Of a stretch of DNA of 64,000 nucleotides, positions 8,900 to 18,422 are shown one piece after another (within the stretch, counting starts at the first letter, position 1; each line of letters begins with the position of its first letter). The position numbers and the translations under genes are program-made. This DNA comes from CAZSMK01 sp964608095 (GTDB taxonomy: Bacteria; Sumerlaeota; Sumerlaeia; MWCT01; JAGHBZ01), in the NCBI GenBank assembly GCA_964608095.1, contig CAZSMK010000025.1:1-64000 (forward strand), read 5' to 3'. Below the pieces are notes generated by a model, which was given only the letters and a program-made list of their open reading frames with translations, was not told the DNA's origin and ran no database searches.

Positions 8900-10861
8900 A
8901 TGTGTGGAATTTGTGGATTTATAAACGAAGAGCGTGAACCTGCATCGCAGCAGACTCTGGCTGATATGTGTGCAACCATGAAGCACCGCGGTCCCGATGA
9001 GCAAGGTCTCTGGACAAAGAACCGTGTCGCACTCGGTATGCGACGCCTCAAGATTATAGATCTCGAGACTGGCTCACAGCCCATCTTCAACGAAGACCGC
9101 TCCATTGTTGTCGTCTTTAACGGCGAAATTTACAATTTCCGGTCTCTCAGGAATGAACTGCAAAAGGCAGGACATACGTTTTATACTCAAACCGATACAG
9201 AAGTAATCGTTCATGCTTACGAGCAATGGGGAATCGAGTGTCTGCAGCATTTCAACGGCATGTTCGGGCTTGCCCTGTGGGACAGTCGAATGGAACAGAT
9301 GTTCATTGCCCGCGACAGGCTCGGTAAAAAGCCGCTGTATTATTACCACCTTCCCGGGAAATACTTTGCCTTCGGTTCAGAACTCAAATCCATCCTCGCA
9401 GGGAATTTTCTTACAAACCGCGAACCCAATCTTGAGGCAATACATCATTATTTGACTCTTCAGTACATTCCTGATCCTATGAGCGCTTTTCGTGGAGTTA
9501 AAAAATTGCCACCCGCTACATATCTTGTCTGGAAAAAGGGTAAGATTGAACACAAAAAGTATTGGGACCTTGAATACGTCCCGAAGACTACTCAATCGGA
9601 AGAGGAGCTATCAAGGGAATTGGAACAACGCCTGACAAGAGCGGTTCAAGTACGTTTGATCAGCGATGTTCCACTTGGTTCTTTCCTGAGCGGCGGGATT
9701 GATTCTTCCATAATTACTGCGTTAATGGCGCGATTGTCGAATAAACCGGTCAAAACATTTTCTATCGGCTTTGAGGAAGATGCGTTCAGCGAACTCCCCC
9801 TTGCTCGCATCGTGGCGGAAAAATATCATACAAACCATCACGAGTTTATCCTCAGTTATGACAAAGCCATGATACTTCCCGAATTGATTGAGTTTTTTGA
9901 TGAGCCCTTTGCTGACAGTTCAGCCCTGCCAATGTATTTTCTCTCAAAGATGACCCGGGAGTTTGTCACTGTCGCATTATGCGGTGACGGTGGAGATGAA
10001 ACGTATGCAGGCTACCAACGCTACAGATTGGATAAACTCGCGCGATATTACGCCATGATTCCTGCACCTCTGCGCCGTTATTTCCTTGAGCAAATTTTCA
10101 AACTCCTTCCTGAATCTACGAATGTTCCTATTGAAAAGAATTGGGTAGTGGGTTTGAAACGACTGCGGCAGGTCACCAGCATCTCTGAAAAGGCAAGCTT
10201 GATCCGATGGGGTTCCTATTTTTCGGATGAGATGAAACGTAACATGTACACCCCTGAAATGCTACACCTCATTGAGGACAATAACACCGATGAAATTTTC
10301 ATCGAATCTTTTAATCGGGCAAAAGCCGAGTCGCTCCTGGACAAGACGCTTTATGTGGATGTGAACAACTACCTTCCGGGAGACCTGTTAGTAAAAGCCG
10401 ACCGCATGACCATGGCTAATTCAGTTGAGGGACGATCGCCTTTTCTTGATTATGAAATGGTCGAGTTTGCTGCAAAGCTGCCCGAAAATCTTAAGTTAAG
10501 AGGAGCGGTTCATAAATATCTCCTGAAGAAAACTTTCGATAGTCTCTTGCCCGATCAACTGAAAAAGATCGGAAAACTCGGCTTCGGTATTCCGGTTGGT
10601 GAGTGGTTTAGAACCTCCTTGAAGGACATGGCACATGACCTGCTCCTCTCGCAAGTCTGTATCGAGCGGGGGATCTTTAGAAAAGAAGCTATCGAGAATC
10701 TCCTCCGGGAACATATAAACCGTAAAGTCGACCATGGGAAGCGAATTTGGACCCTTGTCATGCTCGAGTTATGGTTCAAGAAATATAACGATACGCCGGA
10801 AAATTCATACTCTGTACCGGCTATGCATAGTTCTGAGAAGCTTGAGCCTGATTCAACTTGA
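8900..10861 (+). CDS. asnB: Asparagine synthase (glutamine-hydrolysing)
   Basis: A 653-residue class II amidotransferase. The frame extends back to a GTG at 8894, but the ATG at 8900 must be the start because Cys2 (MCGICGF) becomes the N-terminal nucleophile of the glutaminase after Met removal. The Ntn domain carries MKHRGPDEQG, RLKIIDL and FNGEIYN. The synthetase domain has the PP-loop SGGIDSS and CGDGGDETYAGYQRY. The length exceeds the E. coli AsnB and matches the exosortase/polysaccharide-locus subclass, which often amidates uronic acids or other acceptors. With GT genes on either side, a role in surface glycan amidation is as likely as asparagine supply (inference). Confidence 0.92.
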   Translation: MCGICGFINEEREPASQQTLADMCATMKHRGPDEQGLWTKNRVALGMRRLKIIDLETGSQPIFNEDRSIVVVFNGEIYNFRSLRNELQKAGHTFYTQTDTEVIVHAYEQWGIECLQHFNGMFGLALWDSRMEQMFIARDRLGKKPLYYYHLPGKYFAFGSELKSILAGNFLTNREPNLEAIHHYLTLQYIPDPMSAFRGVKKLPPATYLVWKKGKIEHKKYWDLEYVPKTTQSEEELSRELEQRLTRAVQVRLISDVPLGSFLSGGIDSSIITALMARLSNKPVKTFSIGFEEDAFSELPLARIVAEKYHTNHHEFILSYDKAMILPELIEFFDEPFADSSALPMYFLSKMTREFVTVALCGDGGDETYAGYQRYRLDKLARYYAMIPAPLRRYFLEQIFKLLPESTNVPIEKNWVVGLKRLRQVTSISEKASLIRWGSYFSDEMKRNMYTPEMLHLIEDNNTDEIFIESFNRAKAESLLDKTLYVDVNNYLPGDLLVKADRMTMANSVEGRSPFLDYEMVEFAAKLPENLKLRGAVHKYLLKKTFDSLLPDQLKKIGKLGFGIPVGEWFRTSLKDMAHDLLLSQVCIERGIFRKEAIENLLREHINRKVDHGKRIWTLVMLELWFKKYNDTPENSYSVPAMHSSEKLEPDST

Positions 10862-11007
10862 TACGATTCTGTTAGGCAATCCAAGCTCTTTCTGGTATAC
10901 ATTTTATACGTATTTAGTATCATTATAGTGGATTTCAAGGAGTGTTCGGCGAGACTTTATCATTGTTATAAAGGCAAAACTTGTCCTATTTCAAGAAGTA
11001 GAATGCT

Positions 11008-12861
11008 ATGAAGAAGATACTGCGTAAAGAGTTGACCCTACTCGATGTGTTCTGCATCGCCACGGGTGCAATGATAAGTTCAGGTTTGTTTATATTACCC
11101 GGAATGGCGTTTGCCCGAGCAGGTCCCGCAGTGATTCTCTCCTATATCATCGCCGGTCTGTTTTGTATCCCCACGGTCCTGAGCATGTCGGAACTTACCA
11201 CGGCTATGCCAAAAGCAGGCGGTGATTATTTTTATATTATGCGGGGATTCGGACCTCTTCTGGGGACGGTTGCCGGCTTTTGTGCCTGGTTCTCTTTGAT
11301 TCTTAAAGGCGCCTTTGCCCTTATCGGTATGGGTGCGTATCTTGTGCTTATTACGAGTTTCGACCTGAAGGCTCTTGCTGTCGGCTGTTGCATTTTTTTC
11401 GTAGCACTTAATCTTGCAGGCGTAAAGGAGGCAGCGAGGTTTCAGGTTTTACTCGTTCTTGGGTTGCTCGTTATTCTCGCCTCATACATCTTCTTCGGAC
11501 TAAGGCATGCCAACCACGGTTCGGTGAGACCGTTCTTTTCAGAGGGAATCGGGTCAGTCCTGCAGACGGCAAGTTTTGTGTTTGTATCTTATGCCGGCTT
11601 AATAAAGGTTGCCGCTCTTGCAGAGGAGATAAAAAAACCGTGGAAAACGATTCCGCTGGGTATGTTGCTTTCTCTCTCGGTAACTATGGCGTTATATGCT
11701 GTGGTTGTCTGGATTACTATCCTTCTAATGCCTGCTCAAGACTTGAAGAACAGCCTTATGCCGATCTCCGACGGCGCTGCTGCAACCAACTATAACATTC
11801 TGATGATTTTCATCAGCATCGCTGCGTTTATGGCTTTTATCTCGACGGCTAATTCCGGTATTATGACGGCTTCAAGGTATCCTCTTGGTATGAGTCGAGA
11901 TCGTTTACTTCCCCCTTTTTTTCAAAGAATCGCCGTAAAAACCAACACTCCTTATGTTGCTATTCTATTCACTGGCTTGTTTATGGTTTTTATCCTTCTT
12001 TTCCTCAAAATCGAGCTCCTCGTTAAAGTCGCTTCGAGTATCCTCATTCTCCTCTACATCTTTACCAACCTCACCCTTGTTCTTTTCCGGGAGAGTAAAC
12101 TCCTCAGCTATAGACCTCGATTCAGGGCTCCGTTATATCCCTTTCTTCAAATAATCGGTATTCTGGGCGGTATGTTCTTACTCATCGAAATGGGGACACT
12201 TATTGTGTTCCTGATGCTGTTTTTCATTTTCTTAACCTTCTGCTGGTATGAGCTCTACGCAAAACAAGAAGCCACGCGCGATTCAGCGTTGCTTTATGTT
12301 CTCGAACGACTTGTTGTTCAGAATGCAGAACTCCGTTCCGACAATTTACTTTCCGAACTCAAGGACATCGTGATACAGCGCGACAAGATTCTCAAGGATG
12401 ATTTCTATAACATTATTGAAGAGAGCCCTGTGCTTGATATCGAGAAACGCATTTCATTAAACGAGTTTTATTACAAAATTACGGATATCCTGAGCGATGA
12501 CCTTTCCATACCGGCTGATACTCTTTACTCGACTTTTATGGAGCGCGAGAAAAAATTCACGACCATGTTGAGAGAAGGGTTTTCCATCCCACACATCATC
12601 GTCGATAAAGCAGGGTGTTTCCGCGTTTTGCTGGTTCGTGCGAAGGCGGGTATTCTCTATCCAGAAAACCATCTTGTCTTTTGTTCGTTTGTGATTGTCA
12701 GTTCTCTGGACAAGAGAAGGGTACATCTCGAGATGCTTGCAGCCATGGCTGAGATAGCACGCGAGCCTGATTTCGACGCCAAATGGTTGGGCGCAGCCAA
12801 TAAGCAAGACCTGAAAAATGTCCTCCTGCTTGCCGATAGAACCAAACCTCCCGGCTTGTGA
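11008..12861 (+). CDS. APC-family amino-acid permease fused to a PTS EIIA-like domain
   Basis: Residues 1-420 form a twelve-helix amino acid-polyamine-organocation (APC) transporter; the start reads LDVFCIATGAMISSGLFILPG, with the unwound-helix GxMISSGxF substrate motif. After LLYVLERL the remaining ~190 residues are soluble and resemble PTS EIIA type 2 (fructose/mannitol/nitrogen class): MLREGFSIPHI, then RVLLVRAKAGI, LVFCSFVIVSS, HLEMLAAMAEI and DFDAKWLGAA. The His in SIPHI matches the phospho-accepting His of the 'alPH' motif. The arrangement suggests transport gated by phosphotransfer or by a vestigial EIIA sensor (inference). The ribosome binding site is weak. Transcribed alone. Confidence 0.83.
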   Translation: MKKILRKELTLLDVFCIATGAMISSGLFILPGMAFARAGPAVILSYIIAGLFCIPTVLSMSELTTAMPKAGGDYFYIMRGFGPLLGTVAGFCAWFSLILKGAFALIGMGAYLVLITSFDLKALAVGCCIFFVALNLAGVKEAARFQVLLVLGLLVILASYIFFGLRHANHGSVRPFFSEGIGSVLQTASFVFVSYAGLIKVAALAEEIKKPWKTIPLGMLLSLSVTMALYAVVVWITILLMPAQDLKNSLMPISDGAAATNYNILMIFISIAAFMAFISTANSGIMTASRYPLGMSRDRLLPPFFQRIAVKTNTPYVAILFTGLFMVFILLFLKIELLVKVASSILILLYIFTNLTLVLFRESKLLSYRPRFRAPLYPFLQIIGILGGMFLLIEMGTLIVFLMLFFIFLTFCWYELYAKQEATRDSALLYVLERLVVQNAELRSDNLLSELKDIVIQRDKILKDDFYNIIEESPVLDIEKRISLNEFYYKITDILSDDLSIPADTLYSTFMEREKKFTTMLREGFSIPHIIVDKAGCFRVLLVRAKAGILYPENHLVFCSFVIVSSLDKRRVHLEMLAAMAEIAREPDFDAKWLGAANKQDLKNVLLLADRTKPPGL

Positions 12862-13039
12862 GGTATTATAGGCTTGAATCGTTTCTTATTCACATTTATT
12901 TATATCAAGAAGAAAAGGGAAGAAAAGTCAAAAAACCAGATAAAGTCCGGTCAACCCGGAAGCATTATACAAGTCATATAGAAGTAGAGATGTGACCTTT
13001 TATTTTTGAGAGAACGTGATAGTGTGGCAGGGTGGATAA

Positions 13040-14413
13040 ATGAAAGGGACGCGAGAGAAATTTTTTATTAGTATCACCCTTTTGGTAATTTTCATAGGGC
13101 TCCTCATTTTTGGCATTAAGATTTACATAGAAAAACAAGTTATGTCGGGTCTGTCCCCCGAACAAAAGAAGGTATATGATGACTTTTTAACAAAGCCATT
13201 AAACTTCGAGCCGGCGGAGCTGCAAGTCCAGCCGTTTAATTCGGACACTATTCAGGCAGCCCGGACTTTTATGAATCTATGGGAGACCCACGCCGAATCC
13301 GCAAGAGACCTTGTCTATCGCTTTCAAGACTTGAAAGGAACGGGTCATTCCACAACCGACACACCCGATTATGAGGCGATTCTTAAAGAGCTTAATACAT
13401 TTTCATCTCTGATAGAGGCATTCGAGTATCTTGTGACCCGACCGGATTATGAGATAGATTCTATTCCCTACAGTTTGCCATATCCTGATTTTAAAGGAAT
13501 CCCGGTTCCCGATTTTATGGCTATCCAGATACTCGCAAAACTCCTGAATATGAAGGTTGCGAAAGCGGTTCACGAGGGAAAGTACCATGAAGCGTTTGAT
13601 ACCGCAGCAACCATTATGAGAGCAAGCCGGGTACATAAATACTCTACGGTTCTTACACAACTCATCGGCGTGGCAGTCTCCAATATCGCCACAAATGCAT
13701 GGTATTCGGCTGTTGCTCACTGCAACGATGTAACGGCGCTTAAGAAATCTTTGCGCACCCAGAATTCCATAGCGGATGAATTCCACTTTTTTCCCGATAG
13801 CATAAATCCCAATGTTCTTGATCAACTGGGTATCTTGATAATGCTCAGGCGAGCGGGTATTAAGGTCAGGATACAGGGACTGACCGGTGAAGAGCTTGCG
13901 GTGGAAGCTTTGCAAGGTGAAGCGGAATATATCGAGTCCAAAGTACTTCCTCTCCTTACAGATACGATGGAAAAGGAAATGGCAAGAAGAATGATTAGAG
14001 AAAACCGTCGTACTGCAGCCTTTATAGGCGGAAAAGCAACAGACCTCAGTGGGCATATTGGAAAAGTTGCCTCTTTTGTCACCAAACCTTTATTTGTAAA
14101 TGTTTTACTTCCCGATCGTTCGGAAATACAAATACGCGCGGATGGGGTGAGAACAAAATTCGACCTGCTTCGCCTGAACACTGCACGGAAATTTTACATG
14201 CTCCAGCATACGGATGTGGTTACACAAATAGACGATCTTGTCCCCGAATATCTACCTGAAATCCCTGTAGATGTTTTCAGAAAAGACCGCGGAGCCTATA
14301 CGTCTGAGCCGGTCTTTTATTCATTGGGTCCAGATGGTGTCGATCAGCACACTGCAGTTTTGTACGACCCGACTAACGGCATCTTAAGCGCTGGCGATAT
14401 ATTTTTTGAATAA
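13040..14413 (+). CDS. Membrane-anchored protein with a pseudopilin-type C-terminal tail
   Basis: A 457-residue protein of no recognised family. It has one N-terminal membrane segment (FFISITLLVIFIGLLIFGIK), then a long, mostly helical domain with few cysteines. It ends SLGPDGVDQHTAVLYDPTNG then ILSAGDIFFE. That tail is the same as in the pseudopilins of this window, yet the N-terminus has no prepilin cleavage motif. The start has AGGGTGG upstream. Its neighbours (permease, aminotransferase) give no clue. It could be a partner that docks with or mimics the pseudopilus; this is inference from the shared tail. Confidence 0.75.
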   Translation: MKGTREKFFISITLLVIFIGLLIFGIKIYIEKQVMSGLSPEQKKVYDDFLTKPLNFEPAELQVQPFNSDTIQAARTFMNLWETHAESARDLVYRFQDLKGTGHSTTDTPDYEAILKELNTFSSLIEAFEYLVTRPDYEIDSIPYSLPYPDFKGIPVPDFMAIQILAKLLNMKVAKAVHEGKYHEAFDTAATIMRASRVHKYSTVLTQLIGVAVSNIATNAWYSAVAHCNDVTALKKSLRTQNSIADEFHFFPDSINPNVLDQLGILIMLRRAGIKVRIQGLTGEELAVEALQGEAEYIESKVLPLLTDTMEKEMARRMIRENRRTAAFIGGKATDLSGHIGKVASFVTKPLFVNVLLPDRSEIQIRADGVRTKFDLLRLNTARKFYMLQHTDVVTQIDDLVPEYLPEIPVDVFRKDRGAYTSEPVFYSLGPDGVDQHTAVLYDPTNGILSAGDIFFE

Positions 14414-14573
14414 GTGCGGATGGCCTGTCTTTTCACCGAACAGAATCCTGAAAAGCCCGTAATTCCCTGCGGTTCCTTCTCGCAAATTTTTTTCTCGATT
14501 TTCATTTCGACTGTTGGTAAAAAGAAATGATTTCTTTTAAACGAAGTCTTTCTTTTGAGTCAGGAGCCGGACG

Positions 14574-15830
14574 ATGAAATTATCTAAATTCGGGAAGAAA
14601 CTCACCAGCGAGTCGGGCATTTGCCAGCTTATGGACGACCTCGGTAGCGCCCTTTCACGAAATAAAAATATGCTTATGCTCGGTGGCGGCAATCCAAGCC
14701 ATATCCCCGAGATGGAACAACACTTTCGCCGGAACATGGAACGCATCCTCAAAGAAGACGGCAAGTTCGAACACATCATCGGCGATTACGATACACCTCA
14801 GGGTGAATGCGATTTTATCGATGCACTTGTGAAACTTCTGAATAAGGAGTTCGGTTGGGGGATTTATCCCGACAACGTTGCGTTGACCAACGGCAGCCAG
14901 GCTGCTTTCTTCTTCCTCTTCAATATGTTCGGTGGCGAATACGAAGATGGCGTATTCCGAAAAATCCTCCTTCCTCTTGCGCCGGAGTATATCGGCTATG
15001 CCGACCAGGGCCTTGTCGATGACCTCTTTATCTCCTTCAAACCCGAGATAACGCATCTTGATGACGTCCTGTTCAAATATCATGTTGACTTTGACCGGCT
15101 GGAAGTGACTGACGACATCGGTGCGATATGTGTGTCGCGACCGACCAATCCTACGGGAAACGTCCTGACCGATGCCGAGATCGATAAACTCACCGTGCTT
15201 GCACGCCAGCACAATATCCCCCTCATGGTGGATAACGCATACGGCGCACCGTTCCCGAACATTATCTTCACCGACGTCAAACCCGCATGGAACGAGCACA
15301 CTATTCTGTGCATGAGCCTGTCCAAGCTCGGGCTGCCTGCCGCGCGTTCAGGCATCATAATCGCCCGTGAAGAGATCATAAAGGCGGTCTGCGGATTGAA
15401 CGCCGTAATCAGCCTTGCGCCCAATAGCATGGGTCCAGCGCTCGCATACGACCTTGTCGAAAGCGGCGAGGTCTTGCAGCTCAGCCGCGATGTTATCCGG
15501 CCATTTTACGAACGCAAAGCACAGCGTGCGGTCGCACAACTTCGCGACGAACTCGAGGGCGTTGATTTCCATCTCCATAAACCCGAAGGCGCTCTCTTTC
15601 TGTGGCTATGGTTCAAGGACTTTCCGATTACGAGCCAGGAGTTCTACGAACGGCTCAAGAATAGGGGAGTACTCGTGGTCTCAGGGCATCATTTTTTTCC
15701 GGGGCTCAAGGAAGAATGGCGACATAAGCACGAATGTATACGCGTCACCACTTCAATGGACGACGAAATCGTGAGTAAAGGCTTATCGATTATTGCCGAC
15801 GAAGCGCGCCGCGCTTATAACGAGGTATAG
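14574..15830 (+). CDS. avtA: Valine-pyruvate aminotransferase
   Basis: A 418-residue fold-type I PLP aminotransferase. The N-terminus has GGGNPSHIPEME, as in AvtA. The cofactor site includes NGSQAAFF, SRPTNPTGN, VDNAYGAPFPN and the Schiff-base lysine in SLSKLGLPAARSG. The length matches AvtA (about 417). The enzyme exchanges amino groups between valine and pyruvate, linking alanine and branched-chain amino-acid pools. The start is placed by CAGGAG seven bases upstream. Transcribed alone, about 160 bp after the previous gene. Confidence 0.9.
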   Translation: MKLSKFGKKLTSESGICQLMDDLGSALSRNKNMLMLGGGNPSHIPEMEQHFRRNMERILKEDGKFEHIIGDYDTPQGECDFIDALVKLLNKEFGWGIYPDNVALTNGSQAAFFFLFNMFGGEYEDGVFRKILLPLAPEYIGYADQGLVDDLFISFKPEITHLDDVLFKYHVDFDRLEVTDDIGAICVSRPTNPTGNVLTDAEIDKLTVLARQHNIPLMVDNAYGAPFPNIIFTDVKPAWNEHTILCMSLSKLGLPAARSGIIIAREEIIKAVCGLNAVISLAPNSMGPALAYDLVESGEVLQLSRDVIRPFYERKAQRAVAQLRDELEGVDFHLHKPEGALFLWLWFKDFPITSQEFYERLKNRGVLVVSGHHFFPGLKEEWRHKHECIRVTTSMDDEIVSKGLSIIADEARRAYNEV

Positions 15831-15911
15831 AATCCCGCCAGAGAGTGTCTTACGGCTCGCTGTGGCGACCCCGGATAACACGTGTGCGGTTAAATGAGTA
15901 CCTCTGGCTTC

Positions 15912-16040
15912 CTTTTTGACAATGCCGTCTTAATTGTCTTCTGTGTCCTATCGGTCTTATCGAGTAGCATACCCCTCCGAAAACAACTTCGATACCGCGC
16001 ATGCTCAGGCATGCGAGCACGCTCAGGCGTGCGAAGCGAT
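15912..16040. repeat. Dispersed repeat, copy B (inverted relative to copy A)
   Basis: The reverse complement of this block aligns with 4687-4832 along its length. It contains two perfect hairpins, GCATGC-TCAG-GCATGC (15999-16014) and GCACGC-TCAG-GCGTGC (16017-16032), then the CGATAAGAC/GATAGGACA part. It lies between convergent avtA and the CsgG-family gene, so the hairpins could also act as a bidirectional transcription stop. The hairpin stems differ in sequence but pair perfectly, which points to compensatory change rather than a simple copy. Confidence 0.82.
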
Positions 16041-16062
16041 AGCCAGTGTAAGGCTGACATTA

Positions 16063-17025
16063 TTACTTAAACGGAATAATCGTCATTCCTTTTTCAACTT
16101 TCTCTCCGCCTTCCAGCGCCTTGCAGTAGGCGATCTTTTCTTTCACGCTGGTGACCTCGAGAACAGCGACTTTGTTCATATCGATGTCGAGCACTTCGCC
16201 GGTATCTTCATCAACGAGTTCTTCCACCTCGCCGACACTGAACTTATCGCCGACCCGCACTCCCTCGCGGGTTCCACGGTTGATGATGATCCTGTCTTCT
16301 TTGGCGAGCATAACCGTGCCTTCCCATTGGATATCCTCGAGTTGCATGATAAGGAAATCAACGGCTTGAATGACCGCGTCTTCGGTCGCTTTGCCGACGT
16401 TATCCTTTTTGAATCCTGCGAGGTCGCCCGTAAGTCCGCCAAGCTTGCTTCCGTAGTAACCGAGTCCGAGCCCTTTTCGACCGGCTTTACCCACCACGTC
16501 AGTCGATGCCTTGACCTGGCCAGTCTCTGAATTGACGAGATAAATGGTCGCGTTGATCTCCGCCGTATCGGTCCCCCCGCCGATACTGAGTCCTTTGAAC
16601 CCGATTTTGCCTTTGCCGCCGGTGGTGCTTTCCTGCACATGTGTGATAACGCCTTTAACGAGCAGTTGAGCGGGCGTCATCCTGCCGATCTTGGGCGCCT
16701 TCTTTCCGCCTGCTACGCGACCGCTTTCGGCAAAGTCCTGTTCCTCCATCGCCTCGAGTCGCATCTCCTTATCGCCAAGGACGATAAAGCGCCCCGACTG
16801 ATACAATGCGTCCGTCATGATCTCCGTAAATCCATGCCCTACATCCCATCTACCACGCCAGTTTGCCTTGTTGTCGAATTTGGTTACGGTGATGGTATAC
16901 CGGAGATTACCACTCGCCGGCGCTGCGCTGCTTTTCGCTACCGTTTGACCCTCTTCGGCAAGGACGCAAGCCGTCACCCCCATGAGGAGCATTCCTGAAA
17001 TGATAAGAGAAATTGCAACCTTCAT
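16063..17025 (-). CDS. CsgG/HfaB-family secreted protein with FlgT-like C-terminus
   Basis: The ATG at 17025 is preceded by AAGGAGGAAAAT and starts a signal peptide MKVAISLIISGMLLMGVTAC; the longer open frame from 17103 has no ribosome binding site. The Cys at the end could be a lipobox (GVTAC), though the context is not ideal. Residues about 40-225 match the CsgG pattern (YTITVTKFDN, DALYQSGRFIVLGD, AQLLVKGVITHVQ). The last ~100 residues (IIINRGTREGVRVGDKFSV, AVLEVTSVKEKIAYCKAL) resemble the FlgT C-terminal domain. Such proteins sit at the outer membrane and assist export or envelope assembly; no curli genes are present. Convergent with avtA. Confidence 0.82.
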   Translation of the reverse strand: MKVAISLIISGMLLMGVTACVLAEEGQTVAKSSAAPASGNLRYTITVTKFDNKANWRGRWDVGHGFTEIMTDALYQSGRFIVLGDKEMRLEAMEEQDFAESGRVAGGKKAPKIGRMTPAQLLVKGVITHVQESTTGGKGKIGFKGLSIGGGTDTAEINATIYLVNSETGQVKASTDVVGKAGRKGLGLGYYGSKLGGLTGDLAGFKKDNVGKATEDAVIQAVDFLIMQLEDIQWEGTVMLAKEDRIIINRGTREGVRVGDKFSVGEVEELVDEDTGEVLDIDMNKVAVLEVTSVKEKIAYCKALEGGEKVEKGMTIIPFK

Positions 17026-17148
17026 AATTTTCCTCCTTGAATAAATGTAACAATGCACATAAATCGTAAGAAAGCAAAGGGTGAAGTTCAAGTAAAATGG
17101 CACACTTCAATAGGGTGAACATTTTTTTCTTTTCTCACACGGAGAGAG

Positions 17149-17266
17149 CGGGGTCGGACCTTCAGTTTACAGTTTTAGTGGCTTTGCGACACTGTTCTTG
17201 ACAGGAACGAAAAAAAAATAAACAAATATTGTTATTCCTAAACTGTAAACTGAAGGTCTGACCCCG
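17149..17266. repeat. 118-bp inverted-repeat unit (MITE-like)
   Basis: The left arm CGGGGTCGGACCTTCAGTTT and the next nine bases (17149-17177) are matched by the reverse complement of 17239-17266, with a single substitution near the outer end. A roughly 60-bp centre separates them. The outer GGGGTC(A/G)GACC end resembles the flanking palindromes of REP-associated tyrosine (Y1) transposases in many bacteria (family knowledge), but no transposase gene is in the window. It ends five bases from the RNase D stop codon and could fold into a long hairpin that terminates rnd transcripts. Confidence 0.75.
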
Positions 17267-17270
17267 ATAT

Positions 17271-18422
17271 TTATTTTTGGAAGGTCTTGTGGATAATGGG
17301 TTGAATCAACTCGGCTTGCCATTTCATAAGTTGTCCGCGTGACATGATTTCCTCGATGGATTGTGGGCGGTGAAGCGTGATAGCGGACAGAGCGGAACGT
17401 GGCGCGATAATGGCGGGCGGTATACCGAGGTCTTTACCAAAGCGGGAACATTCCCCCTTGAGCGACTCGAAGACCCGGCTGAAGTGGGGCGTCTCTTCAC
17501 GCACACGTCTTCCTTTTTTTATCGCCGGCAATTTGTGGTCAGGTACTCGGTGTGCTCGCTCGATTGCCGCTTTGAGTTTTTTCAATCGTTTACCTTTGCA
17601 GTTGCGGGGAAGTTTGGGACCTTGTTCTATGGGGAGGTCGGGATTAAGTGCCGACCACTGAGCAAGATCGAGAATGAGGTGGTTCATCATAATCTTGAAC
17701 GCGGGTATGTCGGTTTTCTGTGCTTCGCGTTCCCGCCAATGCCAGATGCGTCTGAGAAGTTCGAGTTCCCGCCTTGAGAGATTGCCCGCACCGCGTATGC
17801 GCCACACTTCGTCAGGATTCTGTGGGTTAGTGTTTGTTAACGCCGCATTGACCATGTGTTCGCAACTCTCACGATGCCATTCTTCTCGACCGCGTTTCCT
17901 TAGTTCTTTGCGCAAAAAGTCGGCAAGCGGAATAAGATATTGGGTATCTTTGACGGCGTATGCCAGTTGTTCTTCAGAAAGAGGACGTTGCGCCCAGTTT
18001 GATTTCTGGATCTTCTTAGAAAGGGTGACGTTGAACAGGCGTTGGACAAGAGCGGACAGTCCGACCTGTTCGTAGCCAAGCAATTGAGCCGCAATCATGG
18101 TGTCGAATAGTGGACTCTTCGGTCGAAACTTGAAAGAAGTATGCAGCATCCGCATATCATAGTCGCCGCCATGAAGAATCAATGGTTTGGTGGAAAGAGC
18201 CGTTATGAGTGGCGTGAGGTCTAATCCCGCCAGGGGATCTACAATGTAGTTTTTACCGTCAAGGGTAAGCTGAATCAGGCAGATTTTTGCGTAATAGTGA
18301 TGAAGACTGTCCGCTTCGATATCGAGTGCGACGCGGGGATTCTCCTTTATAGGCGCGATCAGTCTTTTTAAACCTTCCTCATCCGCTATATATATCTGTG
18401 AAATTGCGTTGGGATCAGTCAA
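17271..18422 (-). CDS. rnd: Ribonuclease D
   Basis: A 383-residue protein. The N-terminal 3'-5' exonuclease domain has all DEDDy residues: ALDIEADSLHHYYAKICLIQ (Exo I Asp and Glu), HGGDYDMRML (Exo II Asp) and YAVKDTQYLI (Exo III Tyr and Asp). An HRDC domain follows (ELELLRRIWHWREREAQ). The length and order match RNase D, which trims tRNA 3' ends. It stops right beside the 118-bp inverted repeat. The start is not marked by a strong ribosome binding site. Confidence 0.92.
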   Translation of the reverse strand: MTDPNAISQIYIADEEGLKRLIAPIKENPRVALDIEADSLHHYYAKICLIQLTLDGKNYIVDPLAGLDLTPLITALSTKPLILHGGDYDMRMLHTSFKFRPKSPLFDTMIAAQLLGYEQVGLSALVQRLFNVTLSKKIQKSNWAQRPLSEEQLAYAVKDTQYLIPLADFLRKELRKRGREEWHRESCEHMVNAALTNTNPQNPDEVWRIRGAGNLSRRELELLRRIWHWREREAQKTDIPAFKIMMNHLILDLAQWSALNPDLPIEQGPKLPRNCKGKRLKKLKAAIERAHRVPDHKLPAIKKGRRVREETPHFSRVFESLKGECSRFGKDLGIPPAIIAPRSALSAITLHRPQSIEEIMSRGQLMKWQAELIQPIIHKTFQK

